Shown here in pieces: positions 45,388-55,671 of a stretch of 64,000 nucleotides of DNA. Made by a program: the position numbers and the translations under genes. Under the pieces are notes generated by a model. It searched no databases, was not told the DNA's origin, and saw only the letters and a list, made by a program, of their open reading frames with translations. Numbering within the stretch: the first letter of the stretch is position 1; every line of letters starts with the position of its first letter. The stretch comes from Chlorokybus atmophyticus (lineage: Eukaryota; Streptophyta; Chlorokybophyceae; Chlorokybales; Chlorokybaceae), in contig RHPI01003079.1 of NCBI GenBank assembly GCA_009103225.1, positions 186,091 through 250,090 on the forward strand. Direction: 5' to 3'.

Positions 45388-48300
45388 ATGAAATGCGGAC
45401 CTGTAGTGCGACAGTTGTTTGGCACACTGACTGGCTACAGTCAGATGGAGCGATTGCCATCTCCTGGTCCCGAACGGGCTCGTGCTTTAACAATCCTGCG
45501 CAATAAGACCGTGTTCCTGATGCACTGTGCATTGTATGCAAGGAGCAAGTTTGCATACTCTCTATTGCATCTGGCGGTCACGGACGAGGTGGACACACAT
45601 TCTGAAGGGAACAAGTTAATCAGGACCCTCAACCGCCTGGGTGTGACAGTAAGCCGAAGCCACATCGATCGACACATACACACCAGGGCGCTTCACAATA
45701 TGAACAGCATCGCTCGATTGCAGCCCCGACGTGGTATACATGTGCTGGCATCGATTGATAATCTAAACATAAAGGCAGGCCACCAGGCACGCTACAAAGG
45801 CAGGAAAGCAGGAGACATCCATGCCACTTCAACTCAGCTTACCTCGACAGCCGCTCGGATGCCTCCAGAACAGCTGACTCTCGCAGGTGAGTTGTCAGCC
45901 CATGGTGATCAGGGAGACCAATTACTGCGAGTACAGGTCAGTCAAACCCGCATCTTGTGGGCAATCCATGTACTCATTGTTGGTGTTGTTGCAGCCATCG
46001 AGGAATCGCATGCTGGCAGAGTCACTGGTGGCTGAGCCGTGCGTCTACAATATGCCTCCTCCTGCGCCCATGCAGAGAGCACCAATTGTTGTGCGGAGTG
46101 ACCCAATCTTGAATTTAATGCCTGAAGAGGTTGCGGCACTGGAGAGTTCCAGAAATTGTTACACAATGCCGTGTTGATGCGCATGCAAGAGCCGGACCAA
46201 ACAAGTTTGCCAACACTCAAGGAGGATTGGGCACGGTGGCTGCAACTGGCCACAGGCAGAAGCACTGAAGTTGCCAACGACATTGAATACCTGCTTGTGT
46301 TGCCTTTCTGCCCTGACAATATAGAGAACCTCAAGTTTGCGCTCTTGCAACTGCGCGCCAAGGTTGGCATCACGGATTCAACAAGCAAGATCTATGTTAC
46401 TAGGAACCTGAAGACGTTTGCCCTGATGCAAGCACTAAAAAAGGCAGAGCCGGGCTACTGGGACTGGGTGGTGCCTTTCCCTGGCGATTTCCATGTCCTG
46501 ATGAACATGCAGCCCGTTATTATGAAGATGGCCTGGGACGCTGGTCTCGATGCTATGTCCTTGGAAGCCGGTTTTTCTGCAGCCATGGCACGCAATCATT
46601 TAGCAGACGGCTCTCATTGGAAGAAGATACACAATTTTCTGTGTAAAGTCTTGGAGGCACTGTACAGACATATGTTCAAGTTGTGGCAGCAGGCAGAAAC
46701 CGCAGAAATCAAGAACTTGTGCAGAGCTGACCTGGAGGAGAACGGGATCAATGCCCCAAAGTCTGCTTCCTTCTTCCGCGAATGGTGCGAGGGTCAGTGC
46801 AAGACCGATCGTACCTGGCAGTTCTGGTGGAACTTCGTGAGCCGTGATATGCTGCATTACTTTCGGCTATTTTGTGGTGTTTCCCAGAAGATCTGGCATC
46901 TCCGACTGGCCAGCTGGAAGGGTCTGAGCCCGCTTCCATTCGCCTGGGATCGCTACCATTATTAGAAAGTCATGACGCTGCATCTTGCAGACCTGCAGAG
47001 CATGCCGCGCTCTTTGCTGGATATGCTAGCCGAAGGTGGCTTTGCAGTCAGTCTAACAGGATCGGCTGGCAGACTGGTTGCTCTCGATGAAGCCCATGAG
47101 TGCCAGGTCAACAGAGATATGAAGATGTCACTGTGCAGGCCCACCACCGAGCAGCTCTGTCAGAAGTCATTGTACTTGGGGGAGCGCAGTCAAGCACACA
47201 AGCAACTAAAGCGTCAGCTACTGCTTGACAACAACCTGGTCAGCAACGAGCTGGATGATGACGCCGACGATGACCACGAGAGGGTAATGCGGACATTGGC
47301 TACCGACGCCGCCAGGTGTGGCAGCGATCTAACGCATCTTGTTGAGCTGCTGGAGGATACACAAGCCTTGGCAAGGCCACACGCGCTGCTCTTGACGCAT
47401 CTTACCACCGGGATACCAGCGGCGGCTGCTGCTTCAGCAGATCTTGCGCAACACTACCAGGTTGGTGTTGAGGCCATGAAGTCGTTTGTGGAGGTTGACG
47501 TCTGCCGCGAGGCACCTGCGTGCAAAGTCAGTCGCAGATTCAACTTGAAAACAATGGCACCTGCTAAGAAGCGCATGAGCAAACAGGCCACCGTGATCAA
47601 GCAGTACCGTCAAGAGATGTTGGTGGCCAAGCGCCTGGCTGCCAATGGTGCTAGTCAGGAGACCGTCACAGCAAGATACTGCGAGCATCCACGGGCGCTG
47701 TTTGAGGAGCTCACCGGCAAGATGCGGTCTAGCGACAAGGCCAAGTTGATGGCGCAGGTAGCTCCTCTCGACAACACATGCTGGAGCCGCATGTCCCCGC
47801 AGGGCGTGGAGTGCATCATCCTGGAAGGCATGTTCCTGATTAATCAAGAATGCCACATGCTGCAAGGCACCATCAAGGACTATATCCAACACCTGATGCG
47901 CACCTGCGTGCTCAGCCGGCTCGCCAATCAGACCGTGCGCAGCGTGCAAGTTGTGTTTGACACTCCACGACTCCAAACGGGGGTCAAGTCTTCACTGCAA
48001 TGCGCACGTGACGGTGCGGCGCAATCCTCTGGTGGTCGTCTAACTCTGGACACTTAGCTGCCGAGATTGTGGCGGGATGTGCTAAGAGATCGTAGCTTGA
48101 AGCGATCGCTGTGTGAACTGATAACAGAGCACATGCCCAACATGATTGCGGAGTACCTGCACCCCGACCAAGAGGTTGTATTCGCTGGCGGTTCAGATAT
48201 AGACGAAGTTGGAGACCTTGCGCGTGTCGTGGCACGCGATTCGGACAGCCCTGCACGCGTATATTTTGTAAACGACTATGTTTGTAACCATGGAGAAGCT

Positions 48301-49384
48301 GACTCTCGCGTCTGGGTGCATGCGCACAAATGCCCCTACAACAACATCCTCATATACTCACCTGACCGATGTGACCATGATTGGCCTGGCGATCCCCGAC
48401 GGGTGGGATGCAGTGTTGAAGGACGTCACAGTACAGGTGGCACATCACTCCAGTGGCTCCACTCGACCACCCTTCCTGCACTTGTCTACACTGGAACAAC
48501 AAGTCAACAGCATGCACCAGGTGCAGAGCATCGCCACCGGGTTGCGTGGCTGGTGGCTTCTTCTGGTGTATGCAGAAACTGGTTGCGACTACACCTCATT
48601 CATTGGCGGCATCTCGAAACAGTTCATCTGGCGCAAGGTCCTGGCACAGCATGCAACATTCATCACCGGCAATGTTAGTGTAGTGGAACATGAGATGTGT
48701 TTCGCTATACTGCGCCTCATTGGGTGCTCTTACTTCGAGAAGTACAGGTCCAGCTTCCACAGCGGCACTCTTGCATCTCTGTACTTCGAGTTGCACGGGC
48801 CTGAATCAACCACCAGCGATAAGGGACGATTGGCAGACTGGTTAGAGGCGATCCACAAAACAGTGTGGAAGAAGATTGCCACGCCACGAGATACCATGCC
48901 CACAGTCGATGCACTATGGCTGCATGCACTTCGCTCGGTGTATGCAGTGCAGATGTGGATGCAGAGCTGCAATGGTGACATGCACATGCCTGACTTGTCT
49001 GATTATGGTTTCACTGAGGTCGATGGGTTATGGACTGCTGTCAAAAATCTGCCAGAAAACATGGTGGAGGCGAAAGCTAGGAGGCAATTGCTGATGAAGG
49101 GTTGTGGATGCAAGACTAAACAATGTATCAGCAAGAGATGCAAGTGTCGCAAGGCAGGACAAGCATGCACCGACAGCTGTTCGTGTTTGGGATGTGACAA
49201 CCACGGCAATCACGTGGACGAGGACGCTAGTGCAGCTCCTAGTTGCCACACAACACCCCCCCCGCCCGTGGTCAACCCAACAGCCAAACAGTCAACACAG
49301 GCAATGGACAACGATTATCCAGATTCTGTCAACTCAGACAGTGATGAGGAAGACCTCACCATGATGGATATGGACGACGTCTAG
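45388..49384 (+). pseudogene. Set 2 DUF6589-like / FEN1-like nuclease / CXC protein, about four breaks
   Basis: The most complete copy. First part (45388-45934, donor GTCAGT; acceptor at 45993): SIDNLNIKAGHQARYKGRK and later VPFPGDFHVLMNMQ and FAWDRYHY, resembling the DUF6589 family of mobile-element-linked proteins as I remember it. Then the nuclease: VQVVFDTP, HGEADSRVW, IYSPD/TDVTMIGL, ETGCDYTSFIGGI. Then CXC: KGCGCKTKQC, CKCRKAGQAC, CSCLGC (49100-49200), and an acidic tail to the stop at 49384. Breaks: frameshift near 46145, TAG at 46963, TAG at 48055, frameshift near 48366. Set 1 lacks the whole first half. Likely the element's own mobility protein, but this is inference. Confidence 0.65.
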
Positions 49385-49768
49385 GGCGGCCTGCTACTCT
49401 CGCAGAAGGCGACGCGAGCAGCAAGTTCTACCATAGCCACGCCCCACTGCACCTCACCCGACCCGCCCAACCTTCGGCAACCCAATGTACTGCACCTGTC
49501 AACGCCGCCGCCACCGGCAGCATCCTCTTCCGCAACCTCCTCCGCAACCGCCGCCGCCTCCGCCGGATGCCCAAACCGCAGACACACAACCACATCAACA
49601 TAAGGTGCCGGCACCGCCGCCGCCACCGGCAGCTTGCTCCCCCGCCTCTGCCTACACCGCCGCCCCCGCCAGCCTCGAGAAGAAATCTGTGCTGGCTGGT
49701 ATGTAGCAAGCGCATTTTTTTAGGGTTTGCAACGCGTGTTTCTAGGGTAGTGCAGCTCAGCAACATGT
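49385..49768. other. Spacer with Pro-coding CCGCCG repeats
   Basis: Between the nuclease-CXC stop and the zinc-finger exon. Rich in CCGCC/CGCCGC trinucleotides, as is the corresponding set 1 spacer near 39290-39330. No gene supported. It may hold the promoter of the zinc-finger/methyltransferase gene. Confidence 0.4.
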
Positions 49769-50164
49769 GTGTTACATTGCAAGGCGGCGGAGTTGGCGGA
49801 GTGCGGTGGCACCAACACGGAGACGGCGGGCACGGTCAAGAAGGTCATGGTTTGTGACGTGTGCCATTCCTACGTCGTCAACAACGGTCAGCGTTCGCGC
49901 CTTCAGAAACATCAGGCTCAGTGCAAGGCGTACCAGGAGCGCTTTGAATACACTGCCGCATGCTGGCATCACCACGCTGCAGGTCATCACATCCTGCACT
50001 GCCGAGTGAAGCTTAGGTGTGCGCAACCAGTGTTTTTTAATATGCAATGCGCATGCCATCAGTGCGAAAGCTCTCTGTTTGAATGGCACGGCCTACCCAT
50101 GCGATACATGCCTTACGTCCGCCCCACCACCATGATCGAAGGGATGCAATGCCGCCTGCTGGCG
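49769..50164 (+). CDS. Set 2 zinc-finger exon
   Basis: Homologue of 39486-39833: CDVC...RSRLQKHQAQC finger, HHAAGHHILHCRVKLRC, CACHQCESSLFEWHGLPMRYMPY, ending at a GTGAGT donor. The precise start is uncertain; an ATG-like frame opens at 49769, and conserved residues begin near 49840. No internal stop. Confidence 0.5.
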
Positions 50165-50392
50165 GTGAGTGGCACAGATGGCACTGATAATACTGCACGC
50201 ATTTGTGCCAACACTAATACTGTATATACAACTTGTGCGCCAGGGCCAGCGCGCGTGCGCTGCGGACGCGGTGACGCGGTGACCGTTGTCATGCTGCCAG
50301 AGATAACGGCTGTTGCATCAGAATTCCTCGAGGTTGGTGTTTCAACGTGAACGTGCATCACACCTAGTGCATTACACAACAGCATTGTAATT

Positions 50393-51473
50393 GTGGACAA
50401 CCAGACTGAACGAGAAGGAACCGATGCCGCCAGCGTGCTGCGCAAGCGTTGCGCGCGCGGGGATGATGCATTGGAGGGCCTCGATGTACTGGTGTACTGG
50501 CCGATGGACGAGACTTGGTATACCGGAGTCGTCTACATTTACAACCCACGCAATGGTGAGTTATCACGGTCAAGAGCATTCACACGTGACACCGGCCATG
50601 GACTCAACGTAGCGCACTGCAATTGCAGGGCGCCACAGTGTGCGCTTTGTCGACGGCGACAAGCAGCATATGAAAATCGACAAGCACAACATGGTGGTTG
50701 TGTTCTGGCACCAAGGAGCTCAGTGTTGCCACCGCGTTGGTGGTCAGCGCGTACCCACTCACCGCAAGATCCCTCCGCCTCTGCCGTGTCTCCCGCTGTG
50801 GTCGTCATCAGCGCCATTGCTCAACGTTACCGGCGTTGACATCAATCCACAGCCCGAGTACCCGTTCCCCTTCATACAAGCTGATGCCCTGGTAGTCGAC
50901 CTGGCGCCATACGACCTGATTTGGGCTAGCCCCCCTTGCCAGGCATATGCCCGATGCATACCAGATTCACAACGTCACCAGCATTCCACACGGTGGAAGC
51001 ACAGCACACTGCTGCCATCGCTGCGATTGCGCCTTCATGAGTCAGGGAAGAACTACATCCTGGAGAACATACCAGATGCTGCATGTCACATGCAGCACAA
51101 CATGGTGCTGTGCGGCACCATGTTTGGACTGCCAACCTTCCGGCACAGGCTTTTTGAGACACATCCCAAGATGGTAGCCGACCTGGTGTGCGACCATACG
51201 TCCAAGAGTCTAGGTCCACTGTCGGGTCATGTGTCCAGCACTGCCAGCCGCACACTGAACAGCACTACCCAGCAGATGTACCCCGTGTATGGCTCCGCTG
51301 CATCGCGCGGTACCATATCCGGCTGGCAGCAAGCATTAGGCATTGACTGGATTGATGCTGATGCCACACTCGTCGAATGCATTCCGCCTGCATACTCTGA
51401 GTATATTGGGCGGTGCATGTTGCAGGCAATGGGATACACATTGAACAGCGGCCCCATATCATGGGGCCGCTGA
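50393..51473 (+). CDS. Set 2 Tudor-like domain plus C5-methyltransferase lacking motif I
   Basis: Tudor-like start (VLVYWPMDETWYTGVVYIYNP) to a GTGAGT donor at 50555; acceptor TTGCAG at 50628; then VRFVDGDKQHMKIDKHN in the same phase-1 arrangement as set 1. The methyltransferase continues open to 51473 with VTGVDINPQPEYPF, motif IV WASPPCQAYARC (about 50925), YILENIPDA, LCGTMFGLPTFRHRLFET and a C-terminal IPPAYSEYIGR. About 39 residues containing motif I (the SAM-binding FxGxG loop present in set 1) are missing in frame at about 50820. Without it SAM binding should fail, yet no stop follows. The first ATG at 50393 may not be the true start. Confidence 0.7.
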
Positions 51474-51745
51474 GTATCAATCCGCATGTCTATTTGTGTT
51501 AGTTTACAAGTCAATTTGTACACTGGTGCACTTTGATTCTCAATGCACATTTCCAGGTCAATATATGGTTGCAACCTTGCATGACCACAACATTGCATTT
51601 GCGCTCAAACATCAACGTCAGTTTTCCACTGCCGCTCACACACAGCACCAGACATCCTATCTGCACGCCCATGCCGGTCTAACTACACAATGTCACCGTC
51701 CAGTTGATGCGGAATAGGGGACATGCATACACTGCGCGCAGTCAC

Positions 51746-53051
51746 CTAGCGAGCAGACACACACGTTATGTACAAGTAGCTTGTTGCGTACAGTGCACAC
51801 TGCCTAAGACAACACAGCTGCACTGGCATCCTCATTGCCCTCCTCGCTGGTGTCACACCCTGCCTGCGATGGAGTCTCTTTGTCGTATGCACCACACCAC
51901 TGACCCCGTACTCGGACTGGTCAGAGTCAGAGTCAGTGTCGTCGTCCATGTCTCTGAACACCTGGGTGAGGTCGTCGTGAGCAAGCATCCATTCCACAGG
52001 CGTGAGTACATGTGACCCAGGCACACCATGATCAACATCACCCATTTAGAAGCGTCTGCGTGTTATATACCCTACCTGTCAAGCACCCTGATCCATATGC
52101 CTGGCAGACTGAATCACCACTGTAACCGCAGCTTGCACATCGCATGCGACTCGCAACCCAGGCCATGCGCACGAGACAGATCACAACCCAGCTGGTCGGC
52201 ATTCCAGTGCATATGCATACATCGATAAGGGGCAGAATACAACTGAGTCTCGTGACACAACACACACCCAATCAATATATACACGCACCACATTAATTAC
52301 AGTTGCAACACACATACGTGCGCACATACCAGGGTCTGCAGGCACGACAGGATCCCAACCTCCACCGACAACTGCAGGGGGCGGGTGGGGCAAGTCAGGA
52401 TTATCTGATTGGGCATCGTCGCCACCCTGCAATGGATGCATGCTCCACTAACCGATCTCAAACGGGCTCCAATCAGTGTCATGCCACTGCTCAAGCCAAT
52501 GCCGTCGCCTTCCAGGTCCCACATCACAATCAGTGGCGATCACCCAACGTGCCAGCACCACTCCACCCACCACATGCTCCAACACCAGCAGATCACTACT
52601 CAAACGCATTGGCCTGCCGCCTGCTCGTCGAACCCTATGCAAGCTGTACCCAAACCCAAACCCACCCAAAAGCTCCACGTGCAGCTCCTTGACACCATCG
52701 CCAGACTGCACCCCTGATCTAGCAACCTGCAACGGCCAGCCTAGCAAAACCTACACAAGACCGGGGGACAATATCACATGCCACGCATCCGCCTATACAG
52801 AGACCAAAGCAGCACGAAGCTGCACAACGACAAATCATGCACATTACTTAACGCTGACTCACCTGCTCGTATGCAGACTGGTAGAATGTGCTACTCCGAT
52901 GTATATGAGGGAGTGCCCTGCTGTCAGCAATAGTAACTGCCAAGGGGATGTCGCCGCCCCCGCCGTCGACATCCATCACACCCACCCACCCAACGCAATC
53001 GCCGACCCCGCCGCCCACCAGCACCACCCGCCAAGCAATGCCCCCATTCAC
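51746..53051 (-). CDS. Minus-strand multi-exon gene after set 2, function unknown
   Basis: Coding-like segments on the minus strand: about 53051-52863 (GGGVGDCVGWVGVMDVDGG, donor GTGAGT), about 52734-52453 (RPMRLSSDLLVLEHVVGG, WLEQWHDTDWSPFEI, donor GTTAGT), 52426-52330 (acceptor TTGCAG, donor GTATGT; GGDDAQSDNPDLPHPPP), and about 52045-51746 (PVEWMLAHDDLTQVF then an Asp/Ser-rich acidic stretch) ending in a stop. Not all junction phases agree in my reading. It converges on the methyltransferase gene. The counterpart after set 1 is at 41881-42132. Confidence 0.35.
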
Positions 53052-53617
53052 GACCGATATATCAACGCCAAACAGTAGTCAGCACGCTGATATCCACCGG
53101 ACGGCGGCAACATTCACATCCGACCAACAGCGTCAACCGCCGTTTACTTAACAGCACCACACGCACCTTCCACCATGCAACAGCGTTAAACATCGCATGA
53201 ACATGCGTGGACAACAGCGTTGTGTCGACCACTCAACACGCTCAGCCGACGCTAATCGATCAGCGCAGACACTAGACAATGCACCGTTGATCACCCGATC
53301 AACTACAACCAGGTCAGCGGTGTCAATAAACGTTGCAACACCGCCATCCCACGCGTCTCAGCAGACCAACACCAACAGCAGCCGCGCGCACAGCGCTGCC
53401 AGGCCTGGCATAAGCTTTGCCCGCCGAGAGGCCTCTGGCTTTCTGACTGCACCCGGTCGGCACGACACGACGCGACGCGAAAGCCTCGGACACCTGACCC
53501 CTAAATTATGTCGTGTCCACGAGGACACAGCGCGATACACATAGGCATCAGGCGTCATCACGCGGCCAAGGCTTGCTTGATGAATAGCAGTATATGACCC
53601 CTCGGGCGATCCGACTG
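53052..53617. other. Right subterminal region of the TTAA-flanked element
   Basis: Non-coding. Contains words shared in inverted orientation with about 42.3-42.5 kb (GGCCTCTGGCTTTCTGACTG) and repeated GATCG/GTTG motifs. It ends in the 16-bp terminal repeat at 53602-53617. Confidence 0.5.
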
Positions 53618-54536
53618 TTAACGTGCACCGACTGTCGGGTATATACCCGTGGATAGCCGCAAATGGTCGGCGGCTGATTGACAGCCGGCCGGCTGTCAAT
53701 GAAGCTGTAAGGGGCTTTGAATGCAATCAACATACTTCATAGTACCGTACGTGTATTTGCCAAAATTTGTGGACATGCACCATTAACATGTTCTATGCGT
53801 TTATCTAAGTATCTACGTATACATGAACATTATATATTTGTATGCTTTAACGCAATATATATCACATATAATATATATATATATAATGTTAGCGTGTGCA
53901 TAAATAAAATTAATTTATACGCATAGATGCGCAGGTTCAAATGGTTATATCAGTTTTAGGTTGAGCCGTATACAAGGTATGTCTTATATAAAAATGGAAA
54001 CAAGAAGTCACATAAATGACGTCACTTATTATAATTGCCTCTTATCAGACCGCAGAATGATTGACAGCCCCAACCAATGCATTGTGTCCAACCAGTCAGT
54101 AAATACCTACGTTGGTGCCGCAATACAGTTTCAATATTTATATCATGTAAACGTATATATACGTTTACATAACATAAATACTATAAACACGAATGTTTAC
54201 ATATATACACATGTAGGTTTGTGTATGCGCACGCAAGCAGGATGATGACAACCCCTAACAAGGTTACATACTCATGGACAGCCCCCAACAAAGCATTGTA
54301 GTTTACAAACCTTGGCAGCCGCCGAGTTGCGGCTGTCTGTGTCATCAATCATGACCTCAAATAACGTAATACCGTTGATTAATACTGGTACAGCCTATGC
54401 ACATTGATAGCGCATGCACTGCCTATGGGCCTGTCAATTCACAACGCCGACTTCCTGTGCAATTTACGCCGCCGACAGTCGCCAGCGGCCGTCGGTACGG
54501 TCTAACGCAATTACTACGCTGTTCTTACCGGAACGT
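53618..54536. other. AT-rich part of the outer element, no gene
   Basis: From 53740 to 54230 the DNA is strikingly AT-rich (ATATAT tract near 53870, TATATACGTTTACATAAC inverted words near 54150-54175), unlike its surroundings. Short open frames show no coding character. Confidence 0.5.
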
Positions 54537-54609
54537 GCACATGTAGCTTAGTGGTTAGGGTGTCGTGTTTGTATTCCAAAGATCTTGAGTTCGACTCTCG
54601 GTGGACGCA
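54537..54609 (+). tRNA. tRNA-like sequence (possible tRNA relic or SINE head)
   Basis: A-box TAGCTTAGTGG and B-box GAGTTCGACTC are correctly spaced. A 5-bp T-stem (TTGAG/CTCGG) encloses TTCGACT. A seven-base anticodon loop GTATTCC has the conserved U33, giving anticodon ATT. The anticodon stem has a mismatch and the acceptor stem pairs poorly (GCACATG with TGGACGC), so it is probably not a working tRNA. A very GC-rich hairpin follows at about 54637-54685. Confidence 0.4.
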
Positions 54610-54744
54610 TATGTTCTTGACTAAGCATCTCTAAGACGCCGCGGCCTCGGAGCTGCAGCCTGCGGCCCCGCAGGCCGGGCGTCGGCTCAAGATAGAGCAC
54701 TTTTCCGTCATTTGTAAAAACATCTGATGCTTATGAATAAATAT

Positions 54745-55025
54745 TGCGGTCGATGGTCCACTGGCCGGACCAGTAATGATTTAAGTACATTTGCATGGTT
54801 AATTAAGTCCCTAGTGCGCTGGCTGGCTCGTACCTGGTCCTGACGCGACCGTAAACCGGCCGGACCAGACATGGTGCGACCCCAAAAAAACATGGGACCG
54901 TTCACGTGAGGTTTGGACCATGTATGGTCAGACTGTCAATGACAGCCGGACCATACATGATCCACCGATTTCACAAAGCAGGGCAAAATCCCGGCCCGAA
55001 GGCACGGACCATTCATGGTCCTTCA
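54745..55025. repeat. Palindrome cluster, right arm of the outer element
   Basis: Repeats of GGACC...GGTCC and CCATGTATGG/CCATACATG words, matching in style the cluster at 27541-27860 and leading into the right terminal inverted repeat. Confidence 0.75.
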
Positions 55026-55045
55026 ACGGCAAGCGGTGTGATATC

Positions 55046-55671
55046 AAGTGACAATCGCTGTGGCAATAGCCTCGATATGACCGTTAGCTTATGTTCTGAA
55101 TAGTCATGATTTGACGTGTATAAGTAGTCACAGTGTTCACCGGATCAGATGGTGACACTGTGAGAAAGCTAACAGCTTGTGAAACGACTTGAATTGCGAA
55201 CACGCCATACCGGTTACCAAGAACCCCCCTCACTGTGTGAGAGCCTGTGCATGCTCATGTGTGCATTGTGCTTGTCATCGCTATGAGCTTGGTGTGCCTG
55301 GTTGCAGTGTGTTTGTTGGCATCAGTTAGGGCATAGCATCCACGTGTTGCTTGCTCGTTTGCCTCACTTAACAGTGTAACACATTTTCCGCTCATGCAAA
55401 GAACATTGTAAACAGCACTACCTATAGTAGTGGCTTGTTGATTGTGTGCTCTACATCACAGCACGTACACTGCAGAGGACACCGCCTCTACATGTCCGTG
55501 TGACTCAGCGACAGCGGAGCATTCACACACCAAGCACTCATCGCCGTACAAGCTGGGTTATCTTTTACTTTTGCTACATGTTATAACATGTTGCAGCGAC
55601 AGGGCTAGCAAGCATGTCTCTTCCTGCAGCGGCCCGAGACAGTGTGACCCTCGACTCTCCTCGACCCGACA
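55046..55671 (+). mobile_element. Gypsy relic, right half: leader block joined directly to an LTR-like block
   Basis: 55046-55435 matches the second leader block of gypsy 1 (6171-6576). 55436-55671 matches the 3' LTR-like block (27097-27327). They join at GTGGCTTGTTGA, the word present in gypsy 1 both at the end of the leader and at the start of the 3' LTR. The whole gag-pol body is therefore missing, apparently by deletion between these short repeats. Confidence 0.75.

Larger units (their letters stand above)
27945..53617 (+). mobile_element. 25.7-kb TTAA-flanked element with two methyltransferase gene sets
   Basis: Starts CAGTCGGATCGCCCGA (27945) and ends with its exact reverse complement (to 53617). 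Both ends abut TTAA (27941-27944, 53618-53621). TTAA duplication is a hallmark of the piggyBac and Kolobok DNA transposons; no transposase of those families is recognised here. Weaker similarity continues inward (CATCAAGCAA follows both ends after a gap). Inside are two diverged + strand gene sets (28.4-41.3 and 42.86-51.5 kb) with matching introns, each followed by minus-strand coding. Introns are kept, so copying was not through RNA. It may be one element with a tandem duplication or two adjacent elements. Confidence 0.65.
27531..55040. mobile_element. Element with 35-bp terminal inverted repeats, outer shell of a nested insertion
   Basis: 27531-27565 and the reverse complement of 55006-55040 agree at 30 of 35 positions (CACACsGCTTnnCGTTGAAGGACC...). 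The flanking words ATATA/ATATC form a 5-bp target duplication with one change. The flanking gypsy halves join as they do at 6161-6175, which proves insertion. Without the inner TTAA-flanked element, the shell is about 1.84 kb (27531-27944 plus 53618-55040), non-coding, with many GGACC/CCATGnATGG palindromes and a tRNA-like sequence. It is therefore probably a non-autonomous element. Confidence 0.8.

Noticed and set aside
27935-53628. Extending the inner terminal repeat to include GTGCAC on both sides
   Set aside because: Alignment needs a gap, and TTAA directly beside a perfect 16-bp repeat is a simpler boundary; the GTGCAC match may be chance.
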